61,082 nucleotides of DNA, taken from NCBI GenBank assembly GCA_004298505.1, contig SCRO01000120.1, forward strand, positions 1 through 61,082, read 5' to 3'. Positions 8,111 through 16,617 of this stretch are shown piece by piece. Below the pieces are notes generated by a model. That model searched no databases, had not been told where the DNA came from, and saw only the letters and a program-made list of their open reading frames with translations. The position numbers and the translations under genes were made by a program. The stretch is from Rhodanobacter sp. GTDB taxonomy: Bacteria; Pseudomonadota; Gammaproteobacteria; Xanthomonadales; Rhodanobacteraceae. Position 1 is the first letter of the stretch; each line of letters starts with the position of its first letter.

Positions 8111-9654
8111 TGAAAGTCCGCGCGCAGATCGCGATGGTGCTGAACCTGGACAAGTGCATCGGCTGCCACACCTGCTCGATCACCTGCAAGAACGTGTGGA
8201 CCTCGCGCGAAGGCGTCGAGTACGCGTGGTTCAACAACGTCGAAACCAAGCCCGGTATCGGCTATCCCAAGGAATGGGAAAACCAGGACAAGTGGAACGG
8301 CGGCTGGGTGCGTACCCGTGCCGGCAAGCTGATCCCGCGTGCCGGCGGGCGTTGGCGGATGCTGGCCAAGATCTTTGCCAATCCCGACCTGCCGCAGATC
8401 GACGATTACTACGAGCCGTTCGACTTCGATTACCAGCATCTGCACGAGGCGCCCGAAGGCCAGCATCAACCGACGGCGCGCCCACGTTCGCTGATTACCG
8501 GCCAGCGCATGCAGAAGATCGAATGGGGCCCGAACTGGGAGGAAATTCTTGGCACCGAGTTCGCCAAGCGCGCCAAGGACCGTAATTTCGACGGTATCCA
8601 GAAGGAGATCTACGGCGCCTTCGAGAAGACCTTCATGATGTACCTGCCGCGTCTGTGCGAGCACTGTCTCAATCCGGCGTGCGTATCGGCATGCCCGTCC
8701 GGGGCGATCTACAAGCGCGAGGAAGACGGTATCGTGCTGATCGACCAGGACAAGTGCCGCGGTTGGCGCATGTGCGTGTCGGCGTGCCCGTACAAGAAGA
8801 TTTACTACAACTGGAAAAGCGGTAAATCCGAGAAGTGCATCTTCTGCTATCCGCGCATCGAGATGGGCGAGCCGACCGTGTGCGCGGAAACCTGCGTCGG
8901 TCGCATCCGCTATCTCGGCGTGATGCTGTACGACGCCGATCGCATCCAGGAAGCGGCATCGGTACCGGCGGAAAAGGATTTGTATCAGGCGCATCTGGAT
9001 ATCTTCCTCGACCCGTTCGATCCGAAGGTGATCGAGGCGGCGCGCCGGGAAGGCATCCACGACAACTGGCTGGAAGCGGCCAAGGCGTCGCCGGTGTACA
9101 AGATGGCAATCGACTGGAAGCTGGCACTGCCGTTGCACCCTGAGTACCGCACGCTGCCGATGGTGTGGTACGTGCCGCCGCTGTCGCCGATCCAGTCCGC
9201 CGCCGAACGTGGCCGCATCGGCATGAACGGCGAGTTGCCGGATGTGGCCTCGTTGCGCATCCCGGTGCGCTACCTCGCCAACCTGCTCACCGCCGGCGAC
9301 GAGGCGCCGGTGGTGCGGGCGCTGGAACGGATGATGGCGATGCGTGCCTGGCGCCGGGCGCGCAACGTCGACGGGGTCGAGGATCTGGCCGTGCTCAAGC
9401 AGGCCGGGATCACCGTCGCGCAAGCCGAGGAAATGTATCGCTACCTCGCCATTGCCAACTACGAGGATCGCTTCGTCGTTCCCACCGCGCACAAGGAGTA
9501 CGCCAACGACGCGTTCGGCGAGCGCGGCGGCTGCGGCTTCACCTTCGGCAACGGTTGCAGTGGCGGCAGCCCGGCCGACCTGTTCAGTCAGCGCAAGACC
9601 ACGACCTATGTCGTGCATCCGAACCGGCAGGAAAAAAACGAGGTGACCTCATGA
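8110..9654 (+). CDS. narH: Respiratory nitrate reductase beta subunit NarH
   Basis: Iron-sulfur electron-transfer subunit, 514 aa, close to the 512 aa of E. coli NarH. Four Cys groups are visible: CIGCHTCSITC at the N-terminus, then CEHCLNPACVSAC, CRGWRMCVSAC and the group beginning CIFC with CAETC. The Trp in CRGWRMC replaces a cluster Cys and is the mark of the 3Fe-4S centre. The start codon overlaps the narG stop (TGATG). It relays electrons from the NarI hemes to NarG. Confidence 0.97.
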   Translation: MKVRAQIAMVLNLDKCIGCHTCSITCKNVWTSREGVEYAWFNNVETKPGIGYPKEWENQDKWNGGWVRTRAGKLIPRAGGRWRMLAKIFANPDLPQIDDYYEPFDFDYQHLHEAPEGQHQPTARPRSLITGQRMQKIEWGPNWEEILGTEFAKRAKDRNFDGIQKEIYGAFEKTFMMYLPRLCEHCLNPACVSACPSGAIYKREEDGIVLIDQDKCRGWRMCVSACPYKKIYYNWKSGKSEKCIFCYPRIEMGEPTVCAETCVGRIRYLGVMLYDADRIQEAASVPAEKDLYQAHLDIFLDPFDPKVIEAARREGIHDNWLEAAKASPVYKMAIDWKLALPLHPEYRTLPMVWYVPPLSPIQSAAERGRIGMNGELPDVASLRIPVRYLANLLTAGDEAPVVRALERMMAMRAWRRARNVDGVEDLAVLKQAGITVAQAEEMYRYLAIANYEDRFVVPTAHKEYANDAFGERGGCGFTFGNGCSGGSPADLFSQRKTTTYVVHPNRQEKNEVTS

Positions 9655-10331
9655 GCGTGCTGAAATTGATTGGCGTGCTGCTGGATTATCCGCAGGACGA
9701 GTTGTGGGAGTGCGGCGAGGAGCTGCTGGCTGCGGCGCACGAGTCGACACTCCCGGTGACGCGTCAGCAGGAACTGGTAACGTTCGTCAAGAACCTGCTC
9801 GACACCGATACGCTCACCGCGCAGGATGACTGGCTGCAAACCTTTGACCGCGGCCGCTCGATGAGCCTGTTGCTGTTCGAGCACATCCACGGCGAGTCGC
9901 GCGATCGTGGCCAGGCGATGGTCGATCTGATCGCGGCCTATCGCAAGAACGGTTTCGAGCTGTCGGCCAAGGAGCTGCCTGACTATCTGCCGCTGTTGCT
10001 GGAGTACCTCGCGCACCGACCGCAAACCGAAGTCAGCGACTGGCTGAGCCACATCAGCCACATCGTCGGCATGCTGGCGGCGCGTGCGATGGAGCGCCAC
10101 AGCCCGTATCAGCTCCTGTTCCAGATTCTCGTCGATTTGGCCGATGGTCGCGTCGATCTGGGCGCGCTGCGTCAGCGTGCCAGCGAGGAGCCGCGCGACG
10201 ATACCGCCGAGGCGATGGATCGCGTGTGGGAAGAAGAGGTGGTGCGCTTCGGCGCCGAGGCGCCCGCCGACGACTGTGCGCCAGCAGGGCGCAAGCCCCG
10301 ACCTTCCGCCGCCGTGCAGGTGCAGCCATGA
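9651..10331 (+). CDS. narJ: Nitrate reductase molybdenum cofactor assembly chaperone NarJ
   Basis: A 226-aa cytoplasmic chaperone that helps insert the Mo cofactor into NarG before NarGH docks on NarI; it is not part of the final enzyme. Features of the TorD/NarJ helical family are LLDYPQDEL at the start, SLLLFEHIHGESRDRGQAM and a central PDYLPLLLEYL. The ATG overlaps the narH stop (ATGA). The tail after about residue 190 is acidic and then Pro/Arg-rich, as is common and variable in this family. Confidence 0.95.
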   Translation: MSVLKLIGVLLDYPQDELWECGEELLAAAHESTLPVTRQQELVTFVKNLLDTDTLTAQDDWLQTFDRGRSMSLLLFEHIHGESRDRGQAMVDLIAAYRKNGFELSAKELPDYLPLLLEYLAHRPQTEVSDWLSHISHIVGMLAARAMERHSPYQLLFQILVDLADGRVDLGALRQRASEEPRDDTAEAMDRVWEEEVVRFGAEAPADDCAPAGRKPRPSAAVQVQP

Positions 10332-11032
10332 ATTATCTCGATGAGTTTGCCTTTCAGTTCTATCCCTACATCGCCATGGCCGTGTTCTTCATCGGCAGTT
10401 GGGCGCGCTACGACCGCGCCATGTACACCTGGCGCACCAGTTCCAGCCAGTTGCTGTCCAGCCGTGGCATGCGCGTGGGCAGCAACCTGTTCCATGTCGG
10501 CATCCTGATCATCCTCGGTGGCCATCTGGTGGGGTTGCTGACCCCGCACGCGGTCTACACGTTGCTGATCACGGCGCCGCAGAAGCAGGTACTGGCGATG
10601 GCGGTCGGCGGTGGCGCCGCCGTGCTGTGCTTCATCGGCATCAGTATCTTGCTGGTACGCCGGCTCACCAACCCGCGGGTGCGTGCCACCGGTACGGTGG
10701 GCGACGCGGCGATCCTGATTCTCTTGTTCATCCAGCTGGTCTTGGGCATGGGCACCATCTTCGTGTCGGCGCATCACCTGGACGGTGGCGAGATGATCCT
10801 GCTGGGCGACTGGGCGCAGCACATTGTCACTTTCCGTCCTGGTGCCGCCAGTTATATCGCCGGCGTTCCCTGGATCTATAAGGTGCATGTGTTCCTCGGC
10901 ACCACACTGTTCCTGCTGGCGCCATTCACCCGCCTGGTGCATGTGTGGAGTATTCCAGTCAGTTATCTGTGGCGACCCTACCAGGTGGTGCGCAAGCGCC
11001 AGGCGGCCTTGCGTTACGGACCGAGGGCATAA
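10328..11032 (+). CDS. narI: Respiratory nitrate reductase gamma subunit NarI
   Basis: Membrane diheme cytochrome b that oxidises quinol and anchors NarGH, 234 aa with five hydrophobic segments. Heme ligands are seen in FHVGILIILGGHLVG (two His ten residues apart) and in the last helix region HVFLGTT...TRLVHVWS. The start at 10328 overlaps the narJ stop (ATGA); the longer open frame upstream is a shadow within narJ. Confidence 0.96.
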   Translation: MNYLDEFAFQFYPYIAMAVFFIGSWARYDRAMYTWRTSSSQLLSSRGMRVGSNLFHVGILIILGGHLVGLLTPHAVYTLLITAPQKQVLAMAVGGGAAVLCFIGISILLVRRLTNPRVRATGTVGDAAILILLFIQLVLGMGTIFVSAHHLDGGEMILLGDWAQHIVTFRPGAASYIAGVPWIYKVHVFLGTTLFLLAPFTRLVHVWSIPVSYLWRPYQVVRKRQAALRYGPRA

Positions 11033-11034
11033 GC

Positions 11035-11946
11035 ATGGGCACGCCCAACCTCAAACCGCGGCGCATACCGCTGACCATCATCGATTCGACCAAACCGGTA
11101 ACGCAGGAGGCCCACGAGCATCAGCACGACAGCAAGGGCGAAGGCCCGCGCACGTTGGGCCAGCCTGCACCGTGCTACCTGTTCGTCGGCGACTTGCCGA
11201 TCAGTGAAGCCGAGATCGCGCAGGAGATGCAGCACCATCGTGCGCTCACCCCGGAGCATTCCCGCGCCGGTGCCGCGCGGGCGCTGGTGGTGCGCGAGCT
11301 GCTGCGTCTGGAAGTGCAGCGGCTCGACCTGGCCGACCAGGTGCCGGCCAGCAGCCATGAAACGGCGGAGGAGGCCGGCATCCGCGTGCTGCTGGAACGC
11401 GAAATAGAGGACCGCGTGCCGACCACGGACGACTGTCGACGCTATTACGAACAAAATCGCGAGCGGTTCCGCGCGCCTGATCTCATCCGCGTGCGGCACA
11501 TCCTGCTTGGCGCAGCCGCCGATGACGTCAGCGGTCGCATCCGCGCCAGTGCCGAGGCCGAGCGACTGGTCGCCGAGCTGAAGGCCAATCCCGTACTGTT
11601 TGCCGACTTCGCCATGCGTCATTCCGACTGTCCGTCGAAGACGCAGGGCGGTGAGCTCGGTTGGTTGCAGCGCGGCCAGACCACGCCGGAGTTCGATCGC
11701 CAGGTGTTCCGTCTACGGGTGGGTCTGGCCGCGTTTCCGGTTGAGTCGCGCTGGGGCTACCACGTGGTCAGCGTCGATGAAATCCAGCCCGGCGCCGCGC
11801 AGGAATTTGACGCGGTTCGCGCGCAGATCTCCGATTATCTGGAACTGCAGGTGCGCCAACGCGAGCTGCAGCTCTACCTGCTTGGCTTGCAGGAGCGTTA
11901 TGAGGTGAGGGGACTTAAGGAGATAGAGGCACTCGCACCGGACTGA
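11035..11946 (+). CDS. PpiC/parvulin-type peptidyl-prolyl isomerase of the nar operon
   Basis: A 303-aa protein with a parvulin domain at about residues 155-265 (IRVRHILLG, FADFAMRHSDCPSK, GGELGWLQRGQ, WGYHVVSVDEI) and an N-terminal helical SurA/NifM-like region. It has no signal peptide, so it should act in the cytoplasm. It starts two bases after the narI stop. A PpiC gene right after narI is also found in Pseudomonas nar operons, where it is presumed to help NarG or NarH folding. NifM, a relative, matures a metalloprotein, which makes a similar job plausible here. Confidence 0.9.
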   Translation: MGTPNLKPRRIPLTIIDSTKPVTQEAHEHQHDSKGEGPRTLGQPAPCYLFVGDLPISEAEIAQEMQHHRALTPEHSRAGAARALVVRELLRLEVQRLDLADQVPASSHETAEEAGIRVLLEREIEDRVPTTDDCRRYYEQNRERFRAPDLIRVRHILLGAAADDVSGRIRASAEAERLVAELKANPVLFADFAMRHSDCPSKTQGGELGWLQRGQTTPEFDRQVFRLRVGLAAFPVESRWGYHVVSVDEIQPGAAQEFDAVRAQISDYLELQVRQRELQLYLLGLQERYEVRGLKEIEALAPD

Positions 11947-11996
11947 AGCGGCATCCTGCTGGGGGGAATTTTCAACTTGGAAGATTCGATCTCGAT

Positions 11997-13334
11997 ATGA
12001 CCACTCAATCGGCAAGACAATTTCCGTCGCGCGGAAGTAACGTCAAGGCCTTGCTGGGCGCCACCGTTGGCTTCTTCATCGGTTTCGGGGGCGTCTCGCT
12101 GTTCGGGCCGACCGCGCACAGCTTCATGCTGGCCATGAAACTGACGCCCACCCAAGTCGGTTTTCTGGTGGCAATTCCGATGCTGACCGGTTCGCTGCTG
12201 CGGATCCCGTTCGGTGCCTGGGTAGATCGCAACGGCGGCAAGCTTCCGTTCCTTATCCTGCTGCTGGCTTCCCTGGCAGGGATCGCCGGGCTTTGGTTCA
12301 TGCTACTGACGCTCTATCCGGATAAATTGACTGCCCAGTATTACCCGCTGCTGCTGCTGTTCGGTGGTCTCGGGGGCTGTGGCATCGCGACATTTTCCGT
12401 CGGAATCGGCCAAGTTTCGTACTGGTACCCGAAAGCGCAGCAGGGCAAGGCACTGGCGATCTACGCCGGTCTCGGCAACACGTCCCCCGGGTTGGTAGCG
12501 ATCGTGTTGCCGATGATCATTGCCGGCGGTGGCCTGTGGTTCGGCTATCTCGTATCGGTCGGTATCGTGATCGCCGGCATCCTTCTATACGTGGTGTTGG
12601 GATTCAATGCACCTTACTTTCAGATGCGCCAGCACGGGCTCTCGCGCGAACGTGCTGCCACAGCCGCGCAGGCCCATGGCCAGGAGCTGTTTCCCGCCGG
12701 CAGCATGCTGCAGACGCTGTGGGATTCGGCCGCCAAATGGCGCACCTGGGCACTGGTGGCGCTCTATTTCACGTCGTTTGGCGGGTTCCTCGGGCTCACT
12801 GCCTGGCTGCCGACCTTCTGGACCAGTTTCTACGCTGCTCCGCATTGGCTGGCATTGGCGCTGACGGCGGGGTTCTCTCTGTTTGCCTCGTTGATCCGGG
12901 TGCCAGGTGGAAGTTGGGCCGACCATTTCGGCGGCGAGGGAATCGCGGCGGGTGCTTACGTCGCGCTCCTCGTCGGCGCCCTCTTCATGACGCTGTCGGC
13001 AAGCTTCGCATGGACGGTGGTGGGCGAGGTGCTAGTCGCCGCCGGGATGGGTATCGCGAACGCTGCCGTTTTCAAGCTCGTTCCGCAATATGTACCGGAA
13101 GCGGTAGGCGGCGCGGCCGGCTGGGTCGGCGGACTGGGCGCGCTCGGTGGCTTTGCGATACCGCCCATCCTCGGCGCCGTAGCCCAGTCGTTCGGAGCCG
13201 TCGGCTATGCGCGAGGTTATGCCGTATTTGTCGCGCTTGCCGTACTCAGCCTGGTGTTGACCTTCGTGCTTTATCGCGGCCGTCGGAACGTCGCAAGCGT
13301 CCACCCGACGATGACGGCGGAGCCTGCCCGATGA
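11997..13334 (+). CDS. narK: NarK-family nitrate/nitrite transporter (first copy)
   Basis: A 445-aa MFS protein with about twelve membrane segments. NarK signatures are visible: GFLVAIPMLTGSLLRIPFG in the first half, GGLGGCGIATFSVGIGQVS, and the glycine-rich GGAAGWVGGLGALGGF near the end. The pore-lining Arg of the first signature is present. It follows the parvulin gene by 50 bp on the same strand and is probably in the nar transcript. It likely brings nitrate in and/or exchanges it for nitrite. A second, divergent NarK follows directly. Confidence 0.92.
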   Translation: MTTQSARQFPSRGSNVKALLGATVGFFIGFGGVSLFGPTAHSFMLAMKLTPTQVGFLVAIPMLTGSLLRIPFGAWVDRNGGKLPFLILLLASLAGIAGLWFMLLTLYPDKLTAQYYPLLLLFGGLGGCGIATFSVGIGQVSYWYPKAQQGKALAIYAGLGNTSPGLVAIVLPMIIAGGGLWFGYLVSVGIVIAGILLYVVLGFNAPYFQMRQHGLSRERAATAAQAHGQELFPAGSMLQTLWDSAAKWRTWALVALYFTSFGGFLGLTAWLPTFWTSFYAAPHWLALALTAGFSLFASLIRVPGGSWADHFGGEGIAAGAYVALLVGALFMTLSASFAWTVVGEVLVAAGMGIANAAVFKLVPQYVPEAVGGAAGWVGGLGALGGFAIPPILGAVAQSFGAVGYARGYAVFVALAVLSLVLTFVLYRGRRNVASVHPTMTAEPAR

Positions 13335-13611
13335 TCATGCATGGTTTCACAAGTCGGCTGGCCGGGTGCTCGAAAGCCAGGTCGACTGCAAGATGGCGCG
13401 GGCCGCCGGTGCGCACGTGGTTGACCGGCTTCGCCGTTGAGAAGCGCCGCTGGTGATCTGGCTGCTGACCGAAAACAAGAATGGTATCGCGGCGCTGGTG
13501 CCGCGACTCATCGTCGCTGCTGCGCGGACCCCACCCCTGCCTACCGACTCGCAACCTTGGACCCTGGATGCGTAATATGAGGAATCAGGATAACCTGAGG
13601 ATGCGAAGTCC

Positions 13612-14934
13612 ATGAGCACATCACCCGTCGTCACACCCAGCCAGCGATCGCGAGCGTTGTGGCTGAGCACCGTCGCCTTTGGCGTGTGCTTCGCGGTCTG
13701 GGTCATATATTCGATCATCGGCGTCGAGCTCAAGCAGGAGCTCGGCTTCTCTGATTCCGCTTTCGGTCTGCTGGTGGCCACGCCGATCCTGACCGGCTCG
13801 CTGAGCCGTCTGCCGCTCGGCATCTGGTCGGAAATGTACGGCGGACGACTGGTCTACACGCTGTTGATGCTGGTAGTGGCGGCCTGTGTCTTCACGCTGC
13901 CGTTCGTGAGTTCCTACCCGATGCTGCTGCTGGTCGGACTCGGTCTGGGGCTGGCTGGCGGTTCCTTCGCCGTGGGTGTGGTCTACGTGTCCGCGTGGTT
14001 TCCGAAGGAGCGTCAGGGTACCGCGCTCGGACTGTTCGGCATGGGCAACGTGGGTGCTGCGGTGACCAGTTTCGGTGCGCCACAATTGCTTGCGTTCATG
14101 AACTGGCGCCACGTCGCCACGGTGTACGGTGTGGTCATGCTGGCCATGGCATTCGTGTTCTGGTTCAGCACCCAGCAGGATCCGCTCACCCGCAATCGCA
14201 GTGCCGGTGGCATGAGCCATTCATCGATGCGCGAACGCCTGCAGCCGCTGCGCAATCTGCAGGTATGGCGCTTTTCTCTCTACTATTTTCTGGTCTTTGG
14301 CGGTTTCGTGGCGCTGACGTCGTGGCTGCCGCGCTACTACATCGGCGCCAATGGCGTGGACATCCGCATGGCCGGCATATTGACTGCCAGCTTCGCACTG
14401 CCGGCGGCGGTGATTCGCGCCATCGGTGGCGTGCTTTCCGACCGCTTCGGCGCACGCACGATCATGTACGTCGCGTTCGGCGTGTCGGTCATCTGCCTGT
14501 TCCTGCTGTCCTACCCCAACACGCAATACGTGGTGGATGGTATCCACGGACCGATCGCGTTCACCATTGCGCCCGCCCTGGCCGAGCGGGTGATCGTGCT
14601 GTTTGTGCTCGGCTTCGTGATGTCGTTCGGCATGGCGGCCGTGTTCAAGCATATCCCCACGTACTATCCCGACCATGTCGGCGCCGTGGGTGGCATGGTC
14701 GGCATGATCGGTGGTCTTGGCGGCTTCTTCCTGCCCATCGCATTCGGTGTCGTGAACGACTGGATCGGCATCTGGACCAGTTGCTTCATGCTGCTGTTCG
14801 GCATCGCTGTCATCAACCTGGCGTGGATGCATTTCGCCATCCGGCGCATCGAACGCAAGCACTTCCCCGAAATGGTCGGCGAAACCGACCTGCCGGAAAT
14901 CATGGGGGCGACGGCGTCCTCGCGTACCCCCTGA
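13612..14934 (+). CDS. narK: NarK-family nitrate/nitrite transporter (second copy)
   Basis: A 440-aa twelve-helix MFS protein of the NarK family: GLLVATPILTGSLSRLPLG, GLGLGLAGGSFAVGVVYVS and GGMVGMIGGLGGFFLP are the nitrate/nitrite-porter signatures. It differs clearly from the preceding NarK, so the pair is a tandem of two NarK subtypes (as NarK1/NarK2 in Pseudomonas and Paracoccus), one presumably a proton symporter and the other an antiporter. GAGGATGCG precedes the ATG. The 3' end of a close relative of this gene survives at 25127-25246. The 277-bp gap upstream holds no gene I can support. Confidence 0.92.
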   Translation: MSTSPVVTPSQRSRALWLSTVAFGVCFAVWVIYSIIGVELKQELGFSDSAFGLLVATPILTGSLSRLPLGIWSEMYGGRLVYTLLMLVVAACVFTLPFVSSYPMLLLVGLGLGLAGGSFAVGVVYVSAWFPKERQGTALGLFGMGNVGAAVTSFGAPQLLAFMNWRHVATVYGVVMLAMAFVFWFSTQQDPLTRNRSAGGMSHSSMRERLQPLRNLQVWRFSLYYFLVFGGFVALTSWLPRYYIGANGVDIRMAGILTASFALPAAVIRAIGGVLSDRFGARTIMYVAFGVSVICLFLLSYPNTQYVVDGIHGPIAFTIAPALAERVIVLFVLGFVMSFGMAAVFKHIPTYYPDHVGAVGGMVGMIGGLGGFFLPIAFGVVNDWIGIWTSCFMLLFGIAVINLAWMHFAIRRIERKHFPEMVGETDLPEIMGATASSRTP

Positions 14935-14974
14935 GTCGGGCGCGTCTGGATGCGAAGCAAGAGCTTTCGCGCAC

Positions 14975-15175
14975 CTGCGGTGCCCGAGTTACTATTCTCT
15001 TGCGTGGCCAAGAGAAAAGTAACCAAAAGAGAAGGCCACCCCGCTTGGCGCTTGCCGGGCTTCGGGCAACCGCTCCTGCGTTGCCTCAACTCGGGCATCC
15101 ATGCCCTCGCCATGTCGACTCCCGCTGCGCGGCCTGTCGTCCCCGACTCACCGCCGCACAGGGGCCCCGGGTAGA
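14975..15175. repeat. Dispersed Xanthomonadaceae-type repeat
   Basis: The stretch beginning near TTACTATTCTCTTGCGTGGC and running through AAGAGAAAAGTAACCAAAAG belongs to a family of dispersed elements I recognise from Xanthomonadaceae intergenic regions. In one frame it reads AKRKVTKREGHPAWRLPG, which is often mis-annotated as a small gene. The purine-rich block is flanked by GC-rich segments able to pair. It is not a coding gene; it probably marks a recombination or insertion site after the narK pair. Confidence 0.55.
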
Positions 15176-15479
15176 GCAGCGGACCATCCTGGCCCGCACT
15201 CTTCAGGAAGGCCAGAAGCAAATGACGTGCAAATCGAGGGCCAGAGAACTTGGATCGCCTGGTGAAAGCTCAGCGACTCGCATGGCCAATCTGGCTAAAG
15301 GCAAGCAGAAAGGATTCAACTTCCTCCACCCTTGGCTCTAAAATGCACTCTGCTCCGGGTTTCGCAAGTGCCTCGTCATATCAGCTGATTGAGGTCGTTT
15401 CGACCTTGACGCGCTCAAATGAAAACCACGATCAAGTTCGTGATAATGGGTGGTCGGGCGTATGAGGATCCCTATCAGA

Positions 15480-15831
15480 TGACGTTCTAGACGCCGCATG
15501 CACCACTCGAAGCTTCGATGACAACGGCTGCGTGCGAGCTCTCGCCGATGCTGTCAATGCTCTCAGAGTTTGGCTCGATCATCCGATCACTCTGGAGCTA
15601 TGGATTCCCACACTGGAAGTGGCCGAACCATTACACGCCCAGTTGGTCACCGGTACGTTGGTGATCGTGAACCACGGCGAAGGTTACGTGCTGCTTCCAC
15701 GCACAGCGTGCGGACAAGGTTTACGAACGCTATGCCACGATGAACATGCTCGACCAGAGCCCATACCTGCCAGCGACGCGGGCGACAAGTACTACAAGCA
15801 ATTTGAAGTGTCTGACGACCTGATCAGGTAG
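15480..15831 (+). pseudogene. Degenerate coding remnant, unidentified
   Basis: An open frame from 15532 to 15831 (99 codons) has a middle part, about VWLDHPITLELWIPTLEVAEPL, that looks like real protein. The 3' third appears to switch frames: one frame reads ADKVYERYATMNMLDQSPYL and another ends GDKYYKQFEVSDDLIR. Base composition is markedly lower in GC than the neighbours. I read it as a decayed gene of foreign origin, with no family identified. Most of the 14935-15889 gap otherwise holds only the dispersed repeat. Confidence 0.35.
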
Positions 15832-15889
15832 CTCCACAGCGCACGAATGCCCCGGAATTGCTCTTTGCAACATCGATAGACACAACCAC

Positions 15890-15905
15890 TAGACGACCGG
15901 TCTAA
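15890..15905 (+). promoter_or_regulatory. TetR-family operator 1 (autoregulatory)
   Basis: TAGACGACCGGTCTAA contains the inverted repeat TAGAC-N5-GTCTA. It lies 21 bp before the TetR gene start and recurs with one internal change at 16587-16602 before the next gene. A shared palindrome at both sites is strong evidence for the binding site of the adjacent repressor. Confidence 0.8.
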
Positions 15906-15926
15906 TCTCGTCTATCATTCCCGCTT

Positions 15927-16538
15927 ATGGACACCGAACGCAGCAGCGTGCGCCAATACATCATCGACACCGCCAAGCCGATCATTCTTGGCAAGGGCTT
16001 CTCGGCGGTGGGCTTGAACGAGGTATTGAGCGCGGCCGCTGTCCCCAAGGGCTCGTTCTACCACTACTTCAAATCGAAGGAGATGTTCGGCGAAGCCCTG
16101 CTGGACAGTTATTTCGACGACTACCTGAACCAGCTGGATGCACTGCTCACGCGCCCCGGCCACTCTGCGGCCGAGCGTTTGATGGCGTACTGGCAGCAAT
16201 GGCAGGAAAGCCAGGTCAGCGAATGTGTCGATGGCCGATGCTTGGCGGTGAAGCTGGGCGGTGAGGTCTCCGATCTTTCCGAAGCGATGCGGATCGCCCT
16301 GCACCGCGGTACCAACCGGGTCATCGATCGGCTGGCCCGCTGCATCCGTGAAGGCATCGCTGACGGCTCGCTGCGCTCGACCCTCGATGCGCAACAAACC
16401 GCCCAGACGTTGTATGAAACCTGGCTGGGTGCCACCTTGCTGAGCAAGTTCAGGCACGACCGCAGCAGTCTGGATGGTGCCATGGCGGCTACCCGGCAAT
16501 GGCTGCAACTCCCCCCCGACACCACTCTTCCCGCATAG
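15927..16538 (+). CDS. TetR-family repressor, NemR-like
   Basis: A 203-aa TetR regulator. The helix-turn-helix lies at about residues 28-50 (GLNEVLSAAAVPKGSFYHYFKSKE), and the C-terminal ligand domain resembles the TetR_C (NemR/AcnR) type, with LAVKLGGEVSDLSEAM. One Cys pair (SECVDGRCLAVK) sits where NemR-type sensors carry redox-active Cys residues, so electrophile or hypochlorite sensing is plausible. Operator copies lie before this gene and before the yqhD-like gene, implying autorepression and control of the downstream operon. Confidence 0.88.
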   Translation: MDTERSSVRQYIIDTAKPIILGKGFSAVGLNEVLSAAAVPKGSFYHYFKSKEMFGEALLDSYFDDYLNQLDALLTRPGHSAAERLMAYWQQWQESQVSECVDGRCLAVKLGGEVSDLSEAMRIALHRGTNRVIDRLARCIREGIADGSLRSTLDAQQTAQTLYETWLGATLLSKFRHDRSSLDGAMAATRQWLQLPPDTTLPA

Positions 16539-16586
16539 ATTTCTACCCCATCAGGCACGCAATCCCACCTTATTGCCCACCCACTT

Positions 16587-16602
16587 TAGACGACCAGTCT
16601 AA
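16587..16602 (+). promoter_or_regulatory. TetR-family operator 2 (controls yqhD-like operon)
   Basis: TAGACGACCAGTCTAA repeats the palindrome of 15890-15905 (TAGAC-N5-GTCTA) 15 bp before the ATG of the alcohol dehydrogenase gene. Binding here should block transcription or translation initiation of the three detoxification genes. Confidence 0.8.
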
Positions 16603-16617
16603 TCCAAGGACATTTCC

